Below, piece by piece: positions 54,508 through 63,927 of a stretch of DNA of 64,000 nucleotides; the stretch's first letter is position 1; every line of letters starts with the position of its first letter. The DNA comes from Paracoccaceae bacterium Fryx2 (GTDB lineage: Bacteria > Pseudomonadota > Alphaproteobacteria > Rhodobacterales > Rhodobacteraceae). The translations under genes and the position numbers were made by a program. The stretch is from positions 558,001-622,000 of the forward strand of contig JAVSGI010000003.1 in the NCBI GenBank assembly GCA_032334235.1, given 5' to 3'. Below the pieces are notes generated by a model. The model saw only the letters and a program-made list of their open reading frames with translations. It was not told where the DNA came from and did not search any database.

Positions 54508-55022
54508 CAGACACGATGCCGCGCCCGCTGGTGATCTTCGTGCGGCTGGTGGACCGGCTGAACTACGGCGTCGGCCGGTTCGCGATGTATCTGCTGTTCG
54601 TGCTGATGGCGATATTGCTGTGGTCGTCGGTGTCGAAACTGGCGTTCAACCCCTCGCTCTGGACGCTGGAGATGGCGCAGTTCACCATGGTGGCCTATTA
54701 CATCCTCGGCGGCCCCTATTCGATGCAGATGGGCAGCCATGTCCGGATGGACCTGTTCTACGCCCGTTTTTCCGACCGCAAGCGGGCGTGGTGGGATGCC
54801 GTCACGGTGCTGGCGCTGATCTTCTACCTTGGCGTGATGCTGTGGGGCGCGGTGGACAGCACGGCCTACGCCTTCGCCTACAACGAGCGCAGCCCGACCG
54901 CCTGGCGGCCCTACATGTGGCCGATCAAGGTGATCATGTGCGTGGGCTTCGTGCTGATGATCCTGCAGGCGCTGGCCGCGCTGATCCGCGACGTGGCAAC
55001 CCTGCGCGGGAAGGTGATCTGA
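54504..55022 (+). CDS. dctQ: TRAP transporter small membrane subunit
   Basis: A 172-residue four-helix DctQ-type protein (RFAMYLLFVLMAILLW, MVAYYILGGPYSMQMGSHVRMDLFYARFS, LALIFYLGVMLWGAVDST). It pairs with DctM. ATGA overlap upstream and a one-base TGATG overlap with dctM show a tight operon. Confidence 0.9.
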   Translation: MTDTMPRPLVIFVRLVDRLNYGVGRFAMYLLFVLMAILLWSSVSKLAFNPSLWTLEMAQFTMVAYYILGGPYSMQMGSHVRMDLFYARFSDRKRAWWDAVTVLALIFYLGVMLWGAVDSTAYAFAYNERSPTAWRPYMWPIKVIMCVGFVLMILQALAALIRDVATLRGKVI

Positions 55023-56350
55023 TGGGTTACGAGTTGATCGCCGTCCTGATGTTTTCCACCATGCTCTTGATGATGGCCACCGGGCAGCGGGTGTTCGGGG
55101 TTATCGGCTTTGTCGCCGTGGTGGCGTCGCTGGCGCTCTGGGGCACCGGCGGGCAGAGCATGGGCTTCTCGGCGGCGATGAAGCTGATGAAGTGGTATCC
55201 GCTGCTAACGCTGCCGATGTTCGTCTTCATGGGCTACGTGATGAGCGAAAGCCGTCTGGCCGACGACCTTTACCGGATGTTCCACGTCTGGTTCGGGCCG
55301 GTGCCGGGGGGGCTCGCGATCGGGACGATCCTGCTGATGGTGCTGATTTCCGCGATGAACGGGCTGTCGGTGGCGGGCATGGCGATCGGGGCCACCATCG
55401 CGCTGCCCGAACTGCTGCGCCGCCGGTACGACAAGCTGATGGTGACCGGGGTGATTCAGGCGGGGTCGAGCCTCGGCATCCTGATCCCGCCTTCGGTGGT
55501 GCTGGTGCTTTACGCGATGATCGCGCGCCAGCCGGTCGGGCAGCTGTGGCTGGCGGGGCTGTTCCCCGGGCTGGTGATGGCCACCCTGTTCATCTTCTAC
55601 ATCTGGCTGCGCTGTCGGCTGAACCCGGCCCTCGGCCCGGCCCTCGATCCCGAGGAACGCGCCACCATCACCCGCGAGGAACGCTTCCGCCTGCTGCGCG
55701 CCGGGGTGCTGCCCTTCGGCATCTTTGCCGCGATGATGATCCCCTTCATCTACGGCGTCACGAGCCTCGTGGAAAGCTCGGTTGTGGGGGTGCTGGCCAC
55801 GGTAGCGGCGGCGGTCTGGAAGGGCCGCTTCACCCGCCATGTGTTCGAGGTTTCGACCCGCTCCACCCTCGCCGTGTCCTGCATGTTCATGTGGATCATC
55901 CTCGCCGCGCTGTCCTTCGGCGCGGTGTTCGACGGGCTCGGCGCGGTGAAGGCGATCGAGGGGCTGTTCGTGGGGCAGATGGGCCTGTCGCCCTGGACGA
56001 TCCTGATCCTGATGCAGTTGTCCTTCCTGATCATGGGGATGTTTCTCGACGACACCGCGATGCTGGTGATCGTGGCGCCGCTTTATGTGCCGCTGGTGGG
56101 GATGCTGGGCTTCGATCTGATCTGGTATGGCGTGCTTTACACCATCACCTGCCAGATCGCCTACCTGACGCCGCCCTTCGGCTACAACCTGTTCCTGATG
56201 CGCGCCTTTTCCCCGCCCGAGATCACCATGGGCGACATCTACCGCTCGGTCGTGCCCTTCGTGATCGTGATGGTGGCGACGCTGGCGCTGATCATGGTGT
56301 TCCCGCAGATTGCCCTCTGGCTGCCCCATGCGGTTTACGGCATCAATTGA
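55022..56350 (+). CDS. dctM: TRAP transporter large permease subunit
   Basis: A 442-residue sodium-coupled permease of about 12 helices, DctM type. LPMFVFMGYVMSESRLADDLY, AGSSLGILIPPSVVLVLYAMIA and LTPPFGYNLFLMRAF are family motifs. The substrate is unknown; TRAP systems carry mainly organic acids and other carboxylate-bearing compounds, and sometimes amines. Confidence 0.93.
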   Translation: MGYELIAVLMFSTMLLMMATGQRVFGVIGFVAVVASLALWGTGGQSMGFSAAMKLMKWYPLLTLPMFVFMGYVMSESRLADDLYRMFHVWFGPVPGGLAIGTILLMVLISAMNGLSVAGMAIGATIALPELLRRRYDKLMVTGVIQAGSSLGILIPPSVVLVLYAMIARQPVGQLWLAGLFPGLVMATLFIFYIWLRCRLNPALGPALDPEERATITREERFRLLRAGVLPFGIFAAMMIPFIYGVTSLVESSVVGVLATVAAAVWKGRFTRHVFEVSTRSTLAVSCMFMWIILAALSFGAVFDGLGAVKAIEGLFVGQMGLSPWTILILMQLSFLIMGMFLDDTAMLVIVAPLYVPLVGMLGFDLIWYGVLYTITCQIAYLTPPFGYNLFLMRAFSPPEITMGDIYRSVVPFVIVMVATLALIMVFPQIALWLPHAVYGIN

Positions 56351-56402
56351 CCCAACCCGAAAGGCGGACCAACCGCCCCCAATCAAACCAACGGAGGCTG
56401 AA

Positions 56403-57443
56403 ATGACCACAAGACGCACGTTCCTGACCACCGGCGCCCTGGCTGCCGGGGCCGCGACCCTTGCCGCCCCCGCCATGGTCCGCGCTCAGGCGCCGATCAA
56501 ATGGCGGATGCAGACCTATGCCGGTGCCGCCCTTGGCGAACAGGTGGTGAAACCCGCCGTCGAGCAGTTCAACAAGATCGCCGCCGGGCAGATGGAGATC
56601 GAGCTCTACTACGCCGACCAGCTTGTTCCGACCGGAGAGTTGTTCCGGGCCATGCAGGCCGGCACCATCGACTGCGTGCAGTCGGATGACGATTCGATGG
56701 CCTCGCCCACCGAGGTTACCGTGTTCGGCGGCTATTTCCCGCTGGGCCTGCGCTATTCGCTCGACGTGCCCGCGCTGTTCACCAAATACGGCCTGGGCGA
56801 GATCTGGGCCGAGGAATATGCCAAGGTCGGCGTCAAGCACATCTCGGCCGGCGCGTGGGATCCGTGTCATTTCTCGACCAAGGATCCGATCAACAGCCTG
56901 GCCGACCTCAAGGGCAAGCGCGTCTTCACCTTCCCGACCGCCGGGCGCTTCCTCACGAAGTTCGGCGTCGTGCCGGTCACCCTGCCGTGGGAAGACATCG
57001 AGGTGGCGATGCAGACCGGCGAGCTTGACGGCATCGCCTGGTCGGGCATCACCGAGGTCTATACGGTCGGGTGGTCGAACGTGACCAACTACTTCCTGAC
57101 CAACAACATCTCGGGCGCCTGGATCGGCCATTTCTTCGCCAACATGGATCGCTGGAACGAGGTGCCGCCGCACCTGCAGGAACTGATCAAGGTCTGTTTC
57201 GAGCAGTCGCACTACTATCGCCAGCACTGGTACTGGGCGGGCGAGGCCGACCTGCGCGTCAACGGGCCCAAGCTGAAGCTGACCACGATCCCCGATGCCG
57301 AATGGGCCACCGTCGAAACCGCCGCCCAGGAGTTCTGGGAGGAAATCGCGGCGGAATCGGAAACCAAGGCCAAGGTCGTGGCGATCATCAAGGCCTACAA
57401 CGATGTTCAGGTGAAGGCTGGCCGCCCCTACCGCTACACCTGA
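56403..57443 (+). CDS. dctP: TRAP transporter substrate-binding protein, Tat-exported
   Basis: A 346-residue periplasmic binding protein with a twin-arginine signal (MTTRRTFLTTGALAAGAATLAAPAMVRA). The mature protein follows the DctP fold (VKPAVEQFNKIAAGQMEIELYYADQL, LKGKRVFTFPTAGRFLTKFGVVPVTLPWEDIEVAMQTGELDGIAWSGI). The conserved Arg that binds carboxylates (usually in the LxGxKxR region) is not obvious: FPTAGRFL has Arg. Strong GGAGG before the ATG. It is followed by a stable hairpin that would favour its higher expression. Confidence 0.92.
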   Translation: MTTRRTFLTTGALAAGAATLAAPAMVRAQAPIKWRMQTYAGAALGEQVVKPAVEQFNKIAAGQMEIELYYADQLVPTGELFRAMQAGTIDCVQSDDDSMASPTEVTVFGGYFPLGLRYSLDVPALFTKYGLGEIWAEEYAKVGVKHISAGAWDPCHFSTKDPINSLADLKGKRVFTFPTAGRFLTKFGVVPVTLPWEDIEVAMQTGELDGIAWSGITEVYTVGWSNVTNYFLTNNISGAWIGHFFANMDRWNEVPPHLQELIKVCFEQSHYYRQHWYWAGEADLRVNGPKLKLTTIPDAEWATVETAAQEFWEEIAAESETKAKVVAIIKAYNDVQVKAGRPYRYT

Positions 57444-57459
57444 CCGCACCCTGACTGTT

Positions 57460-57488
57460 GCAGGCCGCGCCCCCCCCGCGCGGCCTGC
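57460..57488 (+). other. Strong hairpin after dctP
   Basis: A perfect 11-bp stem (GCAGGCCGCGC/GCGCGGCCTGC) with a loop of seven C lies 16 bases after the dctP stop. There is no T-run. It may protect the upstream mRNA or lower read-through, so that binding protein exceeds the enzymes. Confidence 0.65.
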
Positions 57489-57538
57489 CGCCCCGAACCC
57501 GAACAGCCCCCCGCAAAACCGATGAAAAGAGGCCGGAC

Positions 57539-58906
57539 ATGCCCGGAAACATGAAGTTCGACGCGCTGAAAGACGCCGTGGCGCGCGGCGAGATCGACAC
57601 CGTGCTGGTCGCGGCGGTGGACATGCAGGGCCGGATGATGGGCAAGCGCTTTCACGCGCAGTTCTTCCTCGACGGCGGGTTCGAGGAAACCCATTGCTGC
57701 AACTACCTGCTGGCCACCGACATGGAAATGACCACGGTGCAGGGCTACCGCGCAACCTCGTGGCAGGCGGGCTATGGCGACTATGTGATGAAACCCGACC
57801 TGTCCACCCTGCGCCCGCTGCCGTGGCTGCCGGGCACGGCGCTGGTGCTGTGCGACCTGCTCGACCACCATCACCGCAAGGAGATTCCGCATTCGCCGCG
57901 CGCCATCCTGAAGGCCCAGGTCGAACGCGCCCGCGAGATGGGGTTTCAGCCCTTCATGGCGTCCGAGCTTGAATTCTACATCTTCGAGAACTCCTACGAG
58001 GCGCTGCGCGACGGCGGTTTCGGCGGGCTGAAGCCGATCGGCGGCTACAATGAAGATTACCACCTGTTCCAGACCACCAAGGAAGAAGAGGTGATGCGCG
58101 CCGTGCGCAACGGCCTTTACGCGGCCGGCATCCCGGTCGAATGTTCAAAGGGCGAGGCCGACGCCGGGCAGGAAGAGATCAACGTGCGCTATTCCGATGC
58201 GCTCGACGCCGCAGATACCCACAGCATCGTCAAGACCGCCATCAAGGAAATCGCCTGGTCCAAGGGCCGCTCGGTCACCTTCATGGCCAAGTATGACCAC
58301 CGCAAGGCCGGCTCGTCGAGCCATGTCCACCAGTCGCTCTGGACGCTGGACGGCCAGCCCGCCTTCCACGACCCCGAAGACCCCCACGGCATGTCGGTGG
58401 TGATGAAGCAGTTCATGGCCGGGCAACTGGCCCACGCCGGGGCGATCACGGCCTTCCTCGCGCCCTACGTCAACAGCTACAAGCGGTTCTGCGTCGGCAT
58501 GTTCGCCCCCACCAAGGCGGTGTGGAGCCGCGACAACCGCACCGCGGGCTTCCGCGTCTGCGGCGAGGGCACCAGGGGCGTCCGCGTCGAATGCCGCATC
58601 GGCGGCGCCGACCTCAACCCCTATCTCGCCATGGCCGCCCTGCTTGCGGCGGGGCTTGACGGCATCGAGCAGAAGATGGAACTGGAGCCCGAGATGGTGG
58701 GCGACATGTATCAGAAACCCGACATCCGCGAGATTCCGAAGACCCTCCGCGATGCCGCGGCGCTGATGGAAGGCTCGCACATGCTGCGCACCGCATTCGG
58801 GATCGAGGTCATCGAGCACTACCACCACGCCGCGCAATGGGAGATTTCCGAACACGACCGCGTCGTGACCGATTTCGAGGTCAGCCGCCTGCTGGAACGG
58901 GCCTGA
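57539..58906 (+). CDS. Glutamine synthetase-like gamma-glutamyl ligase
   Basis: A 455-residue member of the glutamine synthetase superfamily. ASELEFYIF binds metal, AGSSSHVHQSLW replaces the GSGMHxHxS loop, NSYKRF, NRTAGFRVCG and ECRIGGADLNPYLAMAALLAAGLDGI complete the active site. The adenylylated Tyr loop of GlnA is absent. The set matches PuuA-like enzymes, which join glutamate to an amine with ATP. The amine is unknown; the nearby alcohol and aldehyde dehydrogenases suggest an amino alcohol or similar. The ATG at 57539 follows AGAGGCCGGAC. Confidence 0.88.
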   Translation: MPGNMKFDALKDAVARGEIDTVLVAAVDMQGRMMGKRFHAQFFLDGGFEETHCCNYLLATDMEMTTVQGYRATSWQAGYGDYVMKPDLSTLRPLPWLPGTALVLCDLLDHHHRKEIPHSPRAILKAQVERAREMGFQPFMASELEFYIFENSYEALRDGGFGGLKPIGGYNEDYHLFQTTKEEEVMRAVRNGLYAAGIPVECSKGEADAGQEEINVRYSDALDAADTHSIVKTAIKEIAWSKGRSVTFMAKYDHRKAGSSSHVHQSLWTLDGQPAFHDPEDPHGMSVVMKQFMAGQLAHAGAITAFLAPYVNSYKRFCVGMFAPTKAVWSRDNRTAGFRVCGEGTRGVRVECRIGGADLNPYLAMAALLAAGLDGIEQKMELEPEMVGDMYQKPDIREIPKTLRDAAALMEGSHMLRTAFGIEVIEHYHHAAQWEISEHDRVVTDFEVSRLLERA

Positions 58907-58912
58907 CCTCCA

Positions 58913-58931
58913 CGGGGTGCGCCGCACCCCG
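58913..58931 (+). other. Hairpin between the ligase and aldehyde dehydrogenase genes
   Basis: CGGGGTG-CGCCG-CACCCCG style stem (7 bp, 5-base loop), seven bases after the ligase stop. No T-run, so more likely an mRNA processing or stability element than a terminator. Confidence 0.4.
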
Positions 58932-58954
58932 CTGAACACACGAAGGACGAAACC

Positions 58955-60340
58955 ATGAAACCCATCCAGCTGATCTCCCCGGTGGACGGTTCGGTCTATG
59001 CCGAACGCACGCCGTTCACCCCCGAGGCGGCGCAGGCCGCCGTCGCCCGCGCCCGTGCCGCGCAGAAACCCTGGGCCGCCCGCCCGCTGGCCGAGCGCAT
59101 CGCGCTGGTCAAGGCAGGCGTCGCGAAACTGAACGAGATGAAGGACACTCTGGTCACCGAACTGGCCTGGCAGATGGGCCGCCCGACCCGCTTCGGCGGC
59201 GAATTCGGCGGCGTCAACGACCGCACGAACTACATGTCCGACATCGCAGAATGCGCGCTGGCACCGATGGTGGCCGAAGCCTCCGATACCTTCGAACGCC
59301 GCATCCAGCGCGAACCCGTCGGCGTGGTGTTCATCGTCGCCCCGTGGAACTACCCCTACCTGACCACGATCAACACCCTCGCCCCCGCCCTGATCGCGGG
59401 CAACACCGTGGTGCTGAAACACGCCAGCCAGACCCTCTTGGTCGGTGAACGGCTGGCCGAGGCGTTCCACGCGGCGGGCATCCCCGAAGACGTGTTCCAG
59501 AACCTCGTGCTCGACCACGCCACCACCGAAACCCTGATCGCCACCCGCGCCTTCAACTTCGTCAACTTCACCGGCTCGGTCGCCGGGGGGGCCGCGATGG
59601 AACGCGCGGCGGCGGGCACCTTCACCGGGCTGGGGCTGGAGCTTGGCGGCAAGGATCCGGGCTATGTCCGCGCCGATGCCGACCTCGATGCGGCGGTGGA
59701 CAGCCTGATGGACGGCGCGATGTACAACGCGGGCCAGTGCTGCTGCGGCATCGAGCGGATCTATGTCCATGAAAGCCTCTACGACGCCTTCGTCGAAAAG
59801 GCCGTGGCCTGGGTCAAGACCCTGAAGCTCGGCAACCCGTTCGACGCGGCCAGCACCCTCGGCCCGATGGCCAACAAGCGCTTCGCCGCCGTGGTCCGCG
59901 CCCAGATCGCCGAGGCAATTGCCGCAGGCGCCGTGCCGCTGATCGACCCCGCCCTGTTCCCCGCCGACGACGGCGGCGCCTACCTCGCGCCGCAGATTCT
60001 GGTGAACGTCAACCACTCCATGCGGGTGATGATGGAAGAGTCTTTCGGCCCCGTTGTCGGAATAATGAAAGTCTCGGGCGATGACGAGGCAATTTCCCTG
60101 ATGAACGACAGCCCCTATGGCCTCACATGTTCGATATGGACAAGCGATGCCGCCAAGGCCGCCGAGATCGGCGCGCAGATCGAGACCGGAACCGTGTTCA
60201 TGAACCGCTGCGACTACCTCGACCCTGCCCTGTGCTGGACCGGCTGCAAGGACACCGGGCGCGGCGGCTCGCTCTCGGTGCTCGGCTACTATTCGGTCAC
60301 AAGGCCGAAATCCTACCATCTCAAGAAGGTGACGAAATGA
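58955..60340 (+). CDS. Aldehyde dehydrogenase
   Basis: A 461-residue NAD(P)-dependent enzyme. Asn132 (APWNYPY), Lys155, Glu229 (LELGGKDPG) and catalytic Cys263 (GQCCCG) are all in place. The family is the PuuC/succinate-semialdehyde-type. It would oxidise the aldehyde from the alcohol dehydrogenase or from the flavoenzyme to a carboxylate. Its stop overlaps the ATG of the alcohol dehydrogenase gene. Confidence 0.94.
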   Translation: MKPIQLISPVDGSVYAERTPFTPEAAQAAVARARAAQKPWAARPLAERIALVKAGVAKLNEMKDTLVTELAWQMGRPTRFGGEFGGVNDRTNYMSDIAECALAPMVAEASDTFERRIQREPVGVVFIVAPWNYPYLTTINTLAPALIAGNTVVLKHASQTLLVGERLAEAFHAAGIPEDVFQNLVLDHATTETLIATRAFNFVNFTGSVAGGAAMERAAAGTFTGLGLELGGKDPGYVRADADLDAAVDSLMDGAMYNAGQCCCGIERIYVHESLYDAFVEKAVAWVKTLKLGNPFDAASTLGPMANKRFAAVVRAQIAEAIAAGAVPLIDPALFPADDGGAYLAPQILVNVNHSMRVMMEESFGPVVGIMKVSGDDEAISLMNDSPYGLTCSIWTSDAAKAAEIGAQIETGTVFMNRCDYLDPALCWTGCKDTGRGGSLSVLGYYSVTRPKSYHLKKVTK

Positions 60341-61491
60341 GCCACAACGTTCCCAACCGGAACTGGTCCTACCCCACGGCCATCAAGTTCGGCGTCGGCC
60401 GCATTGCCGAACTGGCCGACCACGCCAGATCCATCGGCCTGAAGAAGCCGCTGCTCGTCACCGACAAGGCGCTGGCATCGCTGCCGATCACCGCGCAGGC
60501 GCTCGACATCCTCGACGCCGCGGGCCTTGGCCGGGCGGTGTTTTCCGAGGTCGATCCCAACCCGAACGAGATCAACATGGCCGCAGGCATCGCGGTCTAT
60601 CTCGCGGGTGGGCATGACGGGGTGATCTGCTTTGGCGGCGGCTCGGCGCTCGATCTGGGCAAGATGATCGCGCTGATGGCGCACCAGACCGTCAGCGTCT
60701 GGGATCTGGAGGATATCGACGACTGGTATACCCGCGCCGATACCGCGAAAATCGCGCCGATCATCGCGGTCCCGACCACGGCCGGCACCGGGTCGGAAGT
60801 GGGACGCGCGGGTGTTCTGACCAATTCGCTGACCCACAAGAAGAAGATCATCTTCCACCCCAAACTGATGCCGCAGGTCACGATCTGCGACCCGGCGCTG
60901 ACGGTGGGGATGCCGCGCTTCATCACCGCTGGCACTGGCATGGACGCGCTGGCCCATTGCCTCGAGGCCTATTGCAGCCCCTTCTACCACCCGATGAGCC
61001 AGGGCATCGCACTGGAAGGGATGCGGCTGGTGTTCGAGAACCTGCCGAAGGTCTATGCCGACCCCGAGAACCTCGACGCGCGGGCCGAGATGATGTCGGC
61101 CGCCGCGATGGGGGCGGTGGCGTTCCAGAAGGGGCTGGGGGCGATCCACAGCCTCAGCCACCCGGTCGGCGCGGTTTACGGCACGCATCACGGCACCACC
61201 AACGCCGTGGTGATGCCGATGGTGCTGGAATTCAACCGACGCTTGATCGAGGACCGCATCATCCGCGCCGCCGCCTACCTTGGCTTTGACGGCGGCTTTG
61301 CGGGCTTCCACGATCAGGTGATGGAACTGCGCAGCCTGCTGGCGATCCCCGCGACGCTGTCGGAAATGGGCGTGCAATTCGCCGATCTCGACAGGCTGAC
61401 CGACATGGCGCTGGAAGACCCGAGCTGCGGCGGCAACCCGGTGGTGATGACGCGCGAGAATACCCGTGCGCTGTTCGACGCCTGCATGTAA
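60337..61491 (+). CDS. Iron-containing alcohol dehydrogenase
   Basis: A 384-residue type III ADH. NAD loop GGGSALDLGKMIA and TAGTGSEVGRAGVLT; metal ligands Asp203, His207 (GMDALAHCLEAY), His271 and His285 (spacing as in FucO). It would convert an alcohol group of the substrate to an aldehyde with NAD. ATGA overlap with the aldehyde dehydrogenase fits channelling of that aldehyde. A strong hairpin follows. Confidence 0.94.
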   Translation: MSHNVPNRNWSYPTAIKFGVGRIAELADHARSIGLKKPLLVTDKALASLPITAQALDILDAAGLGRAVFSEVDPNPNEINMAAGIAVYLAGGHDGVICFGGGSALDLGKMIALMAHQTVSVWDLEDIDDWYTRADTAKIAPIIAVPTTAGTGSEVGRAGVLTNSLTHKKKIIFHPKLMPQVTICDPALTVGMPRFITAGTGMDALAHCLEAYCSPFYHPMSQGIALEGMRLVFENLPKVYADPENLDARAEMMSAAAMGAVAFQKGLGAIHSLSHPVGAVYGTHHGTTNAVVMPMVLEFNRRLIEDRIIRAAAYLGFDGGFAGFHDQVMELRSLLAIPATLSEMGVQFADLDRLTDMALEDPSCGGNPVVMTRENTRALFDACM

Positions 61492-61495
61492 GCCT

Positions 61496-61524
61496 TGCCC
61501 CGGGTGACAAGATCACCCGGGGCA
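61496..61524 (+). terminator. Strong hairpin after the alcohol dehydrogenase gene
   Basis: A perfect 12-bp stem (TGCCCCGGGTGA/TCACCCGGGGCA, loop CAAGA) followed by TTTC, 13 bases before the next ATG. It may end part of the transcripts and so lower the flavoenzyme level. Confidence 0.6.
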
Positions 61525-61537
61525 TTTCGGACGGGGC

Positions 61538-62782
61538 ATGAACCAGCACATCACCACCGACATTGCCGTGATCGGCGCAGGAGTCATCGGCCTGACCATC
61601 GCGCTGCGGCTGGCGCATGACGGCCACGATGTCAGCCTGATCGACCCGAACGACCCCGGCTCGGGTGCCTCTTTCGGCAATGCGGGCACCATCGCGGATT
61701 ACGCGGTGATGCCGGTCGGATCGCCCGAGGTGTTGCGCAATCTGCCCGCGCTGCTGTTCGACCGCAACTCGCCACTGTCGATCCACCGCGCGGCGCTGCC
61801 GACGCTGGCGCCGTGGCTGATGCGCTTTGCCCGCCAGCCGCTGCCCGGCGCCGCCCGGCGCAATGCGGCCGCCCTGGCCGCGCTGCTGGCAGATGCCGCC
61901 CCCGCCTGGACCGAGCTTGCCACCGAGATCGGCGGCGCCGCCATCCTGCAACGCCGCGGCTGCCTTTACGCCTACGACTCCGAACGTGCCGGACGCGCCG
62001 CCCGCACCGACATGGCCTTCCGCCGCAGCCTTGGCGTGACGGTCGACCTGGTCGATGCCGCGGCGCTGGCCGCGATGGAACCGGGCCTGCCCGCGATGCC
62101 GGGGGGCGGCGCGTTCTTCCCCAAGGCGGTGTTCCTCTCCGACCCCGGGGCGATGATGGCCCTGCTGGCCGCCGCCGCCGCCCGCGCCGGGGCGCAGACG
62201 TGGCGCTTCCGGGTCGACCGGCTGGAACGCGCGGTAGATGGCGTCATCCTGCACGGCACCGGCTACCGGCTGCACGCCCGCCGCGTGGTGATCGCCGCCG
62301 GCGCCCATTCGCGCGACCTCGCCCGCCAGGCCGGCGACCGGGTGCCGCTCGACACCGAGCGCGGCTACCACGTCGAATGGGACATGCCCGCCCCGCTGCT
62401 GACCCGCCCGACCTGCCTCACCGCGCGCGGCTTCTACCTGTGCCCGATGACCGGCCGCCTGCGCGCGGCGGGCACGGTAGAGCTTGGCGGCCTGACCGCC
62501 CCCGCCTCGGAACACCGCCTGCGGCGCCTGACCGACGGCGCGCGCGCGATCTTCCCCGACCTCGGCCCCCCGTCGCGCAGCTGGATGGGCTTTCGCCCCT
62601 CGATCCCCGACAGCCTGCCGGTGATCGGCCCCTCGCCCGGCGGGCCGGAGGTGATCCACGCCTACGGCCACGGCCATATCGGGCTGACGCTGGCCCCCGT
62701 GACGGCACGGATCGTGGCCGACCTGATCGCCCGGCGCCGGGCGGACCTGCCGCTGGCATCCTATTCGGTGACGCGGTTCTGA
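61538..62782 (+). CDS. DAO-family FAD-dependent oxidoreductase (DadA/PuuB-like)
   Basis: A 414-residue flavoenzyme. Dinucleotide motif [17 protein letters not shown], followed by [21 protein letters not shown] as in DadA, and a C-terminal FAD motif ([43 protein letters not shown]). It oxidises an amine to imine, releasing aldehyde or oxoacid and ammonia; the substrate may be a D-amino acid or a gamma-glutamyl amine. It closes the operon. Confidence 0.9.
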   Translation: MNQHITTDIAVIGAGVIGLTIALRLAHDGHDVSLIDPNDPGSGASFGNAGTIADYAVMPVGSPEVLRNLPALLFDRNSPLSIHRAALPTLAPWLMRFARQPLPGAARRNAAALAALLADAAPAWTELATEIGGAAILQRRGCLYAYDSERAGRAARTDMAFRRSLGVTVDLVDAAALAAMEPGLPAMPGGGAFFPKAVFLSDPGAMMALLAAAAARAGAQTWRFRVDRLERAVDGVILHGTGYRLHARRVVIAAGAHSRDLARQAGDRVPLDTERGYHVEWDMPAPLLTRPTCLTARGFYLCPMTGRLRAAGTVELGGLTAPASEHRLRRLTDGARAIFPDLGPPSRSWMGFRPSIPDSLPVIGPSPGGPEVIHAYGHGHIGLTLAPVTARIVADLIARRRADLPLASYSVTRF

Positions 62783-62825
62783 CGGACGGGGCAGACCGGG
62801 GGTTTCACACCCCCGGACCCCCGTG

Positions 62826-62847
62826 GGATATTTTGGAACAGAAGAAG
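62826..62847. repeat. Dispersed intergenic element, short form
   Basis: GGATATTTT, G, then AACAGAAGAAG, related to the tail of the elements at 52462 and 52581. It lies just before the ribosome site of the epimerase gene. Confidence 0.6.
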
Positions 62848-62858
62848 GGTGGAAGGGC

Positions 62859-63860
62859 ATGGCAAGGACGGCATTGGTCACCGGGTCGGCGGGGTTCATT
62901 GGCTATCACCTGTGCCGGCGGCTGCTGGCCGAGGGCTGGCAGGTGGTCGGGCTGGACGGGATGACGGATTACTACGACGTGACGCTGAAGCAGCGCCGCC
63001 ATGCCATGCTGTGCCAGTTTCCCGGCTTTGCGCGGCACGAGGGGCTGCTGGAGACGCCTGGGCTGGTGCGCGGGCTGATGGAACAGGCGCGGCCCGATGT
63101 GGTGGTGCATCTCGCGGCGCAGGCGGGGGTGCGCTATTCGATCGACGCGCCGCGGTCTTATGTCGAAGCCAACCTGATCGGCAGTTTCGAGGTGCTGGAG
63201 GCGGCGCGCGCCCTGCCGCCCGCCCATCTCTTGATGGCCTCGACCTCGTCGGTGTTCGGCGCCAACACCGCGATGCCCTACGCCGAGACCGACCGCGCCG
63301 ACCACCAGATGTCGTTCTATGCCGCGACCAAGAAGGCGACCGAGGCGATGGCACATTCCTACGCCCACCTCTACGCGATCCCCACCACGATGTTCCGCTT
63401 CTTCACCGTCTATGGCCCCTGGGGGCGGCCCGACATGGCGCTGTTCAAGTTCGTCAAGGCGATCCTCGCGGGCGCGCCGATCGAGATCTACAACCACGGC
63501 GACATGCGGCGCGACTTCACCTATGTCGACGATCTGGTGGAGGGCATCGTCCGGCTGATCGACGCGGTGCCCGGCGCCAGCGCGGGCGACGCGGACAGCC
63601 TGTCGCCGGTCGCCCCCTGGCGGGTGGTGAACATCGGCAACGGCGCGCCGGTGCAGCTGATGGATTTCGTCACCGCGATCGAGGCGGCGCTGGGGATGGA
63701 GGCCAAGAAGACCTACCTGCCGATGCAGCCCGGCGACGTGCCCGCCACCTGGGCCGATGCCCGGCTGATCGAGGCGCTGGTCGGCCCCCTGCCCCGCACC
63801 GACATCCGCGACGGCGTGGCAAAGTTCGTCGCGTGGTATCGCGACTACTACCGGGCGTGA
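62859..63860 (+). CDS. NAD-dependent epimerase, probable UDP-glucuronate 4-epimerase
   Basis: A 333-residue extended SDR. GSAGFIG (9-15) binds [19 protein letters not shown] (YxxxK) and [53 protein letters not shown] match UDP-glucuronate 4-epimerases such as LpsL and Cap1J. It supplies UDP-galacturonate for LPS, capsule or exopolysaccharide. The ATG at 62859 has GGAAGG 8 bases upstream. It stands alone here. Confidence 0.9.
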   Translation: MARTALVTGSAGFIGYHLCRRLLAEGWQVVGLDGMTDYYDVTLKQRRHAMLCQFPGFARHEGLLETPGLVRGLMEQARPDVVVHLAAQAGVRYSIDAPRSYVEANLIGSFEVLEAARALPPAHLLMASTSSVFGANTAMPYAETDRADHQMSFYAATKKATEAMAHSYAHLYAIPTTMFRFFTVYGPWGRPDMALFKFVKAILAGAPIEIYNHGDMRRDFTYVDDLVEGIVRLIDAVPGASAGDADSLSPVAPWRVVNIGNGAPVQLMDFVTAIEAALGMEAKKTYLPMQPGDVPATWADARLIEALVGPLPRTDIRDGVAKFVAWYRDYYRA

Positions 63861-63872
63861 CCTGACCCCGTG

Positions 63873-63896
63873 GTTTCTTCTTGGCCCAAATACCCA
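63873..63896. repeat. Dispersed intergenic element, inverted short form
   Basis: On the minus strand GGGTATTTGGGCC then AAGAAGAAAC, the same family as at 62826 in the opposite direction. It lies between convergent genes, 12 bases after the epimerase stop. Confidence 0.5.
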
Positions 63897-63927
63897 CTCC
63901 GCCCTTGCCCCCGGGCGCAGGCGGAAG

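Noticed and set aside
58145-60319. Minus-strand open frame of 724 codons over the ligase and aldehyde dehydrogenase genes
   Set aside because: Antisense shadow of two conserved enzymes.
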